A stretch of DNA of 10,343 nt, taken from positions 1 through 10,343 of the forward strand of contig DAIESR010000025.1 in the NCBI GenBank assembly GCA_027346205.1, given 5' to 3'. Of this stretch, positions 6,733 to 10,343 are shown piece after piece. The notes beneath the pieces are model-generated. The model saw only the letters and a program-made list of their open reading frames with translations, was not told where the DNA came from and did no database searches. Position 1 is the first letter of the stretch, and each line of letters starts with the position of its first letter. Position numbers and translations under genes: made by a program. This stretch comes from Beijerinckiaceae bacterium. GTDB taxonomy: Bacteria > Pseudomonadota > Alphaproteobacteria > Rhizobiales > Beijerinckiaceae.

Positions 6733-7010
6733 GCGGGCGCGGCGCGCGCATGGATTTTTGCCATCGCAATTTGGAAAAATTCCCGAAACCAATGAAATTC
6801 ATGGGCTTGCGTCGAATCCCGGAGACGCGAACGCAGTTTCTCGCTATAAAAATTTGGCTCTAGCTTTCCTCATGGATCGCTGCGCCACTAAAAATTTGCG
6901 CGCGCTCTACGATCATTTAGAAGCCGCGTATCGGCCCTCAGAAGCCGAACCGCCAAACAAATGGCAGAAGCAAAAAAACTAAAAACAAAAAAGCACCGAG
7001 GATCGTCTGT
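6733..7010 (+). promoter_or_regulatory. Upstream region of the exbB-exbD-tonB operon
   Basis: A 278-base gap, AT-rich from about 6840 on. It carries TATAAA at 6845-6850 without a clear -35, and TTTAGAAGC at 6916-6924, the same 9-mer found at 3234-3242 upstream of ftrA. The exbB ribosome site GAGGA is at 6998-7002. Two small frames (ATG 6750 and ATG 6872) lack ribosome sites and are not called. Confidence 0.35.
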
Positions 7011-8030
7011 ATGAGCGCGTTTCAATCTTTTCCCCGCAGTCGAACTGTCTGTTGCACGCTGATCGGCTTGGCGATCGGGCTGGCACTTGGCCTCGCCAGC
7101 CTGTCACTTCTGCCATCGCCGGCCTATGCCGAAGACACGACACCCACTCAGCCAGCAATAGTTCCTGCGATCGCAGCTTCCCCCACCCCGGCGACTGCTG
7201 CACCCACCAATGATGCAGCCGCCAAAGCCACTCCAGCCGCCACGAAAGCGATGAGCGATGCGGCTGCCACAGCAGAACATGCCGCGCCTTCTGTTCCGGC
7301 GCGCCTGCTGCCTCGCGAACTCTCGCCCTGGGGCATGTTCCTCTCCGCCGATATTATCGTGAAAGTGGTCATGGTCGGCCTCGCTTTCGCCTCTGTGATC
7401 ACCTGGACGGTCTGGCTTGCGAAGAGTCTCGAGCTTTTTACGGCACGGCGACGGGTTCAAAAGCAGCTCGCCATCCTTGCTCGCGCGGAGAGCCTCTCTG
7501 CCGCTGTGTCGGGGTTTGCCGGCGCCAAAGGTCCCGTCGCGCAAATGGTCGCCGCGACGGCGGGCGAACTCGAACGCTCCGCCGATCTCTCGCCGGAAGG
7601 GATCAAGGAGCGCGCCGCCGCGCTCATCGCGCGGATCGAAGCGCGCGCCGGCCGTCAGATGAACCGCGGCACCGGCGTGCTTGCGACCATCGGCGCCACC
7701 GCGCCTTTCATCGGTCTCTTCGGCACGGTCTGGGGCATCATGAACAGCTTCATTGGCATTTCGAAAACGAACACAACCAATCTCGCCGTCGTGGCGCCGG
7801 GCATTGCCGAAGCCTTGCTCGCCACCGCCATCGGCCTTGTTGCCGCGATACCCGCCGTGATGATCTACAATATTTTCGCCCGCGGCATTGCGACCTATCG
7901 TGCGGCGCTCGGCGATGCCGCTGCCGAAATCCTGCGCCATCTCTCGCGCGATCTCGATCGCACCATGCTGGAGACAGCGGAAGACGAAGGCGAATGGCGC
8001 GTCGTCGGCATGCGCCATTCGGCCGAGTAA
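7011..8030 (+). CDS. exbB: TonB-system energiser ExbB (MotA/TolQ/ExbB proton channel family)
   Basis: A 339-residue inner-membrane subunit of the proton-driven TonB motor. A signal peptide (1-40, ending SPAYA) is followed by a periplasmic Ala/Thr/Pro-rich linker (about 43-95), an arrangement common in alphaproteobacterial ExbB. The MotA_ExbB core has transmembrane segments near 112-136, 222-250 and 262-290. The signature stretches [17 protein letters not shown] (228-244) and [23 protein letters not shown] (262-284) contain the polar threonines that line the channel. A cytoplasmic helical region lies between segments 1 and 2. The ATG at 7011 has GAGGA eight bases upstream. exbD follows after 16 bases. 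The upstream region contains a possible iron-box half-site. Confidence 0.94.
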   Translation: MSAFQSFPRSRTVCCTLIGLAIGLALGLASLSLLPSPAYAEDTTPTQPAIVPAIAASPTPATAAPTNDAAAKATPAATKAMSDAAATAEHAAPSVPARLLPRELSPWGMFLSADIIVKVVMVGLAFASVITWTVWLAKSLELFTARRRVQKQLAILARAESLSAAVSGFAGAKGPVAQMVAATAGELERSADLSPEGIKERAAALIARIEARAGRQMNRGTGVLATIGATAPFIGLFGTVWGIMNSFIGISKTNTTNLAVVAPGIAEALLATAIGLVAAIPAVMIYNIFARGIATYRAALGDAAAEILRHLSRDLDRTMLETAEDEGEWRVVGMRHSAE

Positions 8031-8046
8031 GGCAGGAAGCGACACG

Positions 8047-8544
8047 ATGGCCATCAAGCTCGCGAGCAGCAGCGACGGCGATCTCGACGAACATCACGAG
8101 ATCAATGTCACGCCTTTCATCGACGTCATTTTGGTCCTGCTCATCATCTTCATGGTGGCGGCGCCATTGTCGACGGTCGACGTCAATGTCGATCTCCCGA
8201 CATCGACCGCCAAGCCCAGTCCGCGCCCGGAGAAGCCGCTGTTCCTCACGATCAAGCCGGATCTGTCACTGACGCTCGGCGACACGCCGATTGCGCGCAC
8301 GGCCTTGGGGCCGGCTCTCGATGCGGCGACGAACAGCGACAAGCAGCAGCGGATTTTCGTGCGCGGTGACAAGACCGTGCCTTACGGGTCCGTGATGGAG
8401 ATGATGAACCTGCTCCGCGAAGCCGGCTATCTGAAGATCGCTCTTGTCGGGCTCGATGCTGGCCAGGCCGCCGCCAAGCCGAGCGAGGCACCGGCGGCAG
8501 GCAGCAAAGCGCCCACAGTCTCACCATCCGCTTCCGCACCATGA
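8047..8544 (+). CDS. exbD: TonB-system energiser ExbD (biopolymer transport protein)
   Basis: A 165-residue partner of ExbB with one transmembrane helix (about 23-40). The motif INVTPFIDVILVLLIIFMVA (19-38) holds Asp26, the proton-carrying residue equivalent to Asp25 of E. coli ExbD. The periplasmic domain (about 55-150) shows the conserved IFVRGDKTVPYGSVMEMMNLLREAG region, then an Ala/Pro/Ser-rich tail (about 146-165). The ATG at 8047 was chosen because AGGAAG (8034-8039) lies seven bases upstream and the family N-terminus begins here; the frame is open further upstream over exbB. Its TGA overlaps the tonB ATG by four bases (ATGA), so the two are translationally coupled. Confidence 0.95.
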   Translation: MAIKLASSSDGDLDEHHEINVTPFIDVILVLLIIFMVAAPLSTVDVNVDLPTSTAKPSPRPEKPLFLTIKPDLSLTLGDTPIARTALGPALDAATNSDKQQRIFVRGDKTVPYGSVMEMMNLLREAGYLKIALVGLDAGQAAAKPSEAPAAGSKAPTVSPSASAP

Positions 8545-9359
8545 CCAGCTATACCGACACGATCCTGCCGCCACGCGGACGGCGCGGGGTACCGCGCTGG
8601 GCCATTGCGGCGCTCGTCGTGCTCGCCGCCCATCTCGCCATCGCGATCTTCATCATCCTGAAGCGATCCCCGGACGTGGTTCAAGGTGTCCCGACCGATG
8701 CGGTAATGATCGATCTCGCGCCTGTCGAGACACCGGCGCAACCCGCACAGGCAGCGGCACCGCAGCAGCAGAAAGAAGTCACGCCGCTTCCACCACCCGA
8801 GCCGCCGCCGGCGCCGCCTATTCTTCAGACGCCGAAGCTGCCAAAGCCAGCCGTCGTGATGCCATCGCCGCCAGTCGTGGCACCACCGCCCCTGCCCAAG
8901 CCCACGCCGGATAAAGCGCTGGAACAAAGACGCGTCGAGCAGCAAAAGCGACTCGAGCAAGAGCACAAGCGGAAAGAGCGGGCCGAACGCTTGCTTCAAG
9001 AACGCGCCGCGCGTGCCCGCGAAGCCGCCCGCGCCAGGGACGCACACCGCGCCGCTCGACCGACCCAGAGCGCTTCACGCCAGTCGACGGCCGCATGGGC
9101 GAGTCAGGTTCAGGCGAGGGTCAATGCCGCCAAACGCTATCCCGAAGCCGCGCGCGCGCGGGGCGAAAGCGGCACGGCAACGCTCGCCTGCACTGTCGAT
9201 GCCAGCGGCCGGGTCGTCTCCGCGCAGATCGCAAGCAGCTCGGGCTCTTTGGCTCTCGATCACGCGACCTTGTCGATGGCGCATCGGCTCGGCCGCTTGC
9301 CGCCGCCGCCCAATGGGCGGATCACGCTGCGCGTAAAGGTGAATTTCAGCGTGCGGTAA
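8541..9359 (+). CDS. tonB: TonB energy-transducing protein
   Basis: A 272-residue protein that transmits proton-motive force from ExbB-ExbD to outer-membrane receptors. It has a short cytoplasmic N-terminus and a transmembrane anchor (19-40) with His31 in AAHLAIAIF, matching the functionally important His20 of E. coli TonB. These are followed by a Pro-rich spacer (about 81-123), a highly charged Arg/Glu/Gln helical segment (124-170) and the TonB C-terminal domain (about 183-272: RYPEAARARGESGTATLACTVDASGRV and a final VKVNFSV strand). Cys217 in the second strand of the domain is unusual. The start is fixed by the ATGA overlap with exbD. No TonB-dependent receptor gene is nearby, so it probably serves several receptors. 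No clear terminator follows. Confidence 0.94.
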   Translation: MTSYTDTILPPRGRRGVPRWAIAALVVLAAHLAIAIFIILKRSPDVVQGVPTDAVMIDLAPVETPAQPAQAAAPQQQKEVTPLPPPEPPPAPPILQTPKLPKPAVVMPSPPVVAPPPLPKPTPDKALEQRRVEQQKRLEQEHKRKERAERLLQERAARAREAARARDAHRAARPTQSASRQSTAAWASQVQARVNAAKRYPEAARARGESGTATLACTVDASGRVVSAQIASSSGSLALDHATLSMAHRLGRLPPPPNGRITLRVKVNFSVR

Positions 9360-9559
9360 GGGTGGGCGTCTTCAGGTTCGGTTCCGTCCGGAGACGACGG
9401 TACGGCGCTCCCCTTTTCGTAGAGCAAAACCCGTCTTCGGCGTGGCGCGAAAGCACATCTGCCGCTATCAAGAAGCTCACTTCCCACGCTGGAATGTCAC
9501 TCGCGGCGAGGCGTCGCTCATAAGCTTTTTAATTCCCCAGCAGCGAACGGATCAGCGAA

Positions 9560-9934
9560 ATGCAGGCTTATCTGGCAATTGCGATCGGCGGCATTTTCGG
9601 CTGCTGGGCCCGCTATTTCATGACGAATCTGATGCAGACGCTCTTGGGTCGCGATTTCCCCTATGCGACTCTGTCGATCAATGTGCTCGGCAGCTTTCTC
9701 ATGGGCTTCATCTTTGTACTGACGCTCGAGCGGCTGATGATCAGCCCCTATGTCCGGCTCGGCGTGCTCACCGGCTTTCTCGGCGGCTTCACCACTTTCT
9801 CGACTTTCGCAATGGAAAGCCTGCTGCTGGCCGAGCAGGGGGAAAGCGCCAAGGCCGTAGCCTATATCGTCCTATCGGTCGTGCTTGGCGTGACGGCGGC
9901 GGTCGGCGGCGCCTATATCGCACGTAATCTCTGA
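9560..9934 (+). CDS. crcB: Fluoride channel CrcB (Fluc family)
   Basis: A 124-residue membrane protein with four hydrophobic helices (about 2-24, 36-57, 66-90, 99-121). Fluc dimers let fluoride leave the cell. Diagnostic motifs are GGIFGCWARY (10-19), SINVLGSFLMG (39-49) with the pore Asn41, and GFLGGFTTFSTF (72-83) with the TTFST core around the central sodium and phenylalanine-box region. Length is standard. The ATG at 9560 has no strong ribosome site, only a CGGATC-like stretch. I found no fluoride riboswitch in the 200 bases upstream. A DUF190 gene follows after 23 bases, a frequent companion of crcB. Confidence 0.93.
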   Translation: MQAYLAIAIGGIFGCWARYFMTNLMQTLLGRDFPYATLSINVLGSFLMGFIFVLTLERLMISPYVRLGVLTGFLGGFTTFSTFAMESLLLAEQGESAKAVAYIVLSVVLGVTAAVGGAYIARNL

Positions 9935-9957
9935 CATAAGCCCGCGGAGGAACGGTC

Positions 9958-10272
9958 ATGGAAAGCGAAGTCACGATCGTCCGAATTTATTGCCACGAGG
10001 CGGATCACGGCCGGCACAAGGCCCTCATGGAGGAGGTCCTGAACATCCTCCAGAAGGAGCACGAAGTACGCGGCGTGAGCGTCTTTCGCGGCATTGCCGG
10101 CCTTGATGAGAAAGGCCAAATCCTCGCTGGGGATCTCTTGCGGCTCATGGTCGATCTGCCCCTCGTCATCGAATTCTTCGACGAACCGAGAAAGGTGCAG
10201 AGCGTTCTCGCCGCGCTCGACGGGCTTATCCCCGAAGGACGAATCGTGCATTGGAGCGCTGTGTGCCGCTAG
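9958..10272 (+). CDS. DUF190 family protein (PII-like fold), CrcB companion
   Basis: A 104-residue DUF190 protein. Members have a ferredoxin-like, PII-related trimeric fold and often lie beside or are fused to crcB, so a sensing or regulatory role in fluoride or ion homeostasis is inferred; no activity is established. Recognisable stretches are RIYCHEADHGRHKALMEEVLNILQ (9-32), GVSVFRGIAGLDEKG (39-53) and LPLVIEFFDEPRKVQ (67-81), with a closing beta strand GRIVHWSAV. The ATG at 9958 has a strong CGGAGGAA ribosome site (9945-9952), much better than that of crcB, so it may be translated at least as well as the channel. Confidence 0.88.
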   Translation: MESEVTIVRIYCHEADHGRHKALMEEVLNILQKEHEVRGVSVFRGIAGLDEKGQILAGDLLRLMVDLPLVIEFFDEPRKVQSVLAALDGLIPEGRIVHWSAVCR

Positions 10273-10305
10273 AGCATGTCCCGGAAAAGTGGGCTCAACT
10301 TTTCC
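10271..10305 (+). repeat. Hairpin in a GAGCATG-type intergenic repeat, possible terminator
   Basis: Starting at the DUF190 stop, the segment AGAGCATGTCCCGGAAAAGT resembles one end of a palindromic intergenic repeat family that is common in Hyphomicrobiales genomes (recalled, not searched). Inside it GGAAAAGT (10283-10290) pairs perfectly with ACTTTTCC (10298-10305) over a 7-base loop. The following ATTATTTT (10306-10313) is T-rich, so this may also end the crcB-DUF190 transcript. The usual distal GATCATGCTC arm is not seen before the window ends. Confidence 0.5.
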
Positions 10306-10313
10306 ATTATTTT

Positions 10314-10337
10314 AGACATCGGATATATCCGATGTCT
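10314..10337. promoter_or_regulatory. Perfect 24-bp palindrome
   Basis: The left arm AGACATCGGATA (10314-10325) is followed with no spacer by its exact reverse complement (10326-10337). Such long perfect dyads are typical operators for dimeric regulators. It could control a gene lying to the right of the window, or form the second hairpin of a terminator after the DUF190 gene. The regulator is not identifiable from these bases. Confidence 0.5.
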
Positions 10338-10343
10338 CATTGA

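Noticed and set aside
5773..6792. Long minus-strand open frame (339 codons) opposite the Usp gene
   Set aside because: Mirrors the codon structure of a clearly recognised plus-strand Usp gene; its product is Arg/His/Gly-rich with no family features.
6750..6863. Small frame of 37 residues upstream of exbB
   Set aside because: No ribosome-binding site, no recognisable features, and it lies in a likely promoter region.
6872..6982. Small frame of 36 residues ([20 protein letters not shown]...) upstream of exbB
   Set aside because: Plausible composition, but no ribosome-binding site before the ATG and no known family; probably chance in the leader region. A conserved orthologue would revive it.
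7104..8057. Long minus-strand open frame (317 codons) opposite exbB
   Set aside because: Antisense shadow in GC-rich DNA over an unmistakable exbB.
9503..9530. Terminator after tonB: GCGGCG-AGG-CGTCGC hairpin with TTTTT nearby
   Set aside because: The stem is six pairs with one G-U, and the T run starts eight bases after it, too far for a normal intrinsic terminator.
9360..9559. Fluoride riboswitch ahead of crcB
   Set aside because: The conserved GGNGATGG start and downstream pairing elements of the crcB motif are not found in these 200 bases.
1..10343. CRISPR array, tRNA or rRNA genes, insertion sequences or phage genes
   Set aside because: No regularly spaced repeats, cloverleaf-like or rRNA-like segments, transposase or integrase motifs, or terminal inverted repeats were seen on either strand.

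Overview
The window reads as ordinary chromosomal DNA from a GC-rich alphaproteobacterium, most likely Hyphomicrobiales (Rhizobiales). The evidence is: a P19/cupredoxin/polyferredoxin iron locus, an ExbB with a long secreted Ala/Thr/Pro-rich N-terminal extension, a TacAT-type toxin-antitoxin pair, TTTAGAA half-sites resembling Irr boxes, and a GAGCATG...GGAAAAGTGGG intergenic repeat of the kind common in that order. The family cannot be fixed from sequence alone; Beijerinckiaceae is only a guess.

Layout from left to right. Bases 1-339 hold no gene that can be called, only competing open frames that run off the edge. Bases 340-3074 (minus strand) are a three-gene iron-uptake operon: P19 periplasmic protein (ftrA), cupredoxin-like protein (ftrB) and membrane polyferredoxin (ftrD). 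The FTR1-type permease (ftrC) that normally sits in this set is absent. Bases 3075-3462 are a divergent intergenic region with an AT-rich patch of repeated TTAGAA half-sites. Bases 3463-4554 (plus) encode a short RecD/Dda-like superfamily 1 helicase. Bases 4756-5586 (plus) are a compact type II toxin-antitoxin operon, a DUF1778 ribbon-helix-helix antitoxin followed directly by a GNAT acetyltransferase toxin. Its promoter has an inverted-repeat operator over the -10 box and a nearly leaderless antitoxin start. Bases 5899-6732 encode a tandem-domain universal stress protein. Bases 7011-9359 are a tightly packed exbB-exbD-tonB operon. Bases 9560-10272 are a crcB-DUF190 pair (fluoride export channel plus a PII-like companion). 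The last 70 bases carry a hairpin from the repeat-like segment and a perfect 24-bp palindrome.

Functional links. Two loci concern iron: FtrABD handles periplasmic ferrous or ferric iron, and ExbBD-TonB energises outer-membrane uptake of siderophores or haem. They share a 9-mer (TTTAGAAGC) in their upstream regions, which hints at a common iron regulator. No TonB-dependent receptor and no FTR1 permease is in the window, so both systems need partners encoded elsewhere. The remaining genes (helicase, toxin-antitoxin, Usp, fluoride channel) look like stress and maintenance functions placed between them. I see no insertion sequence, integrase, tRNA, rRNA or CRISPR array.
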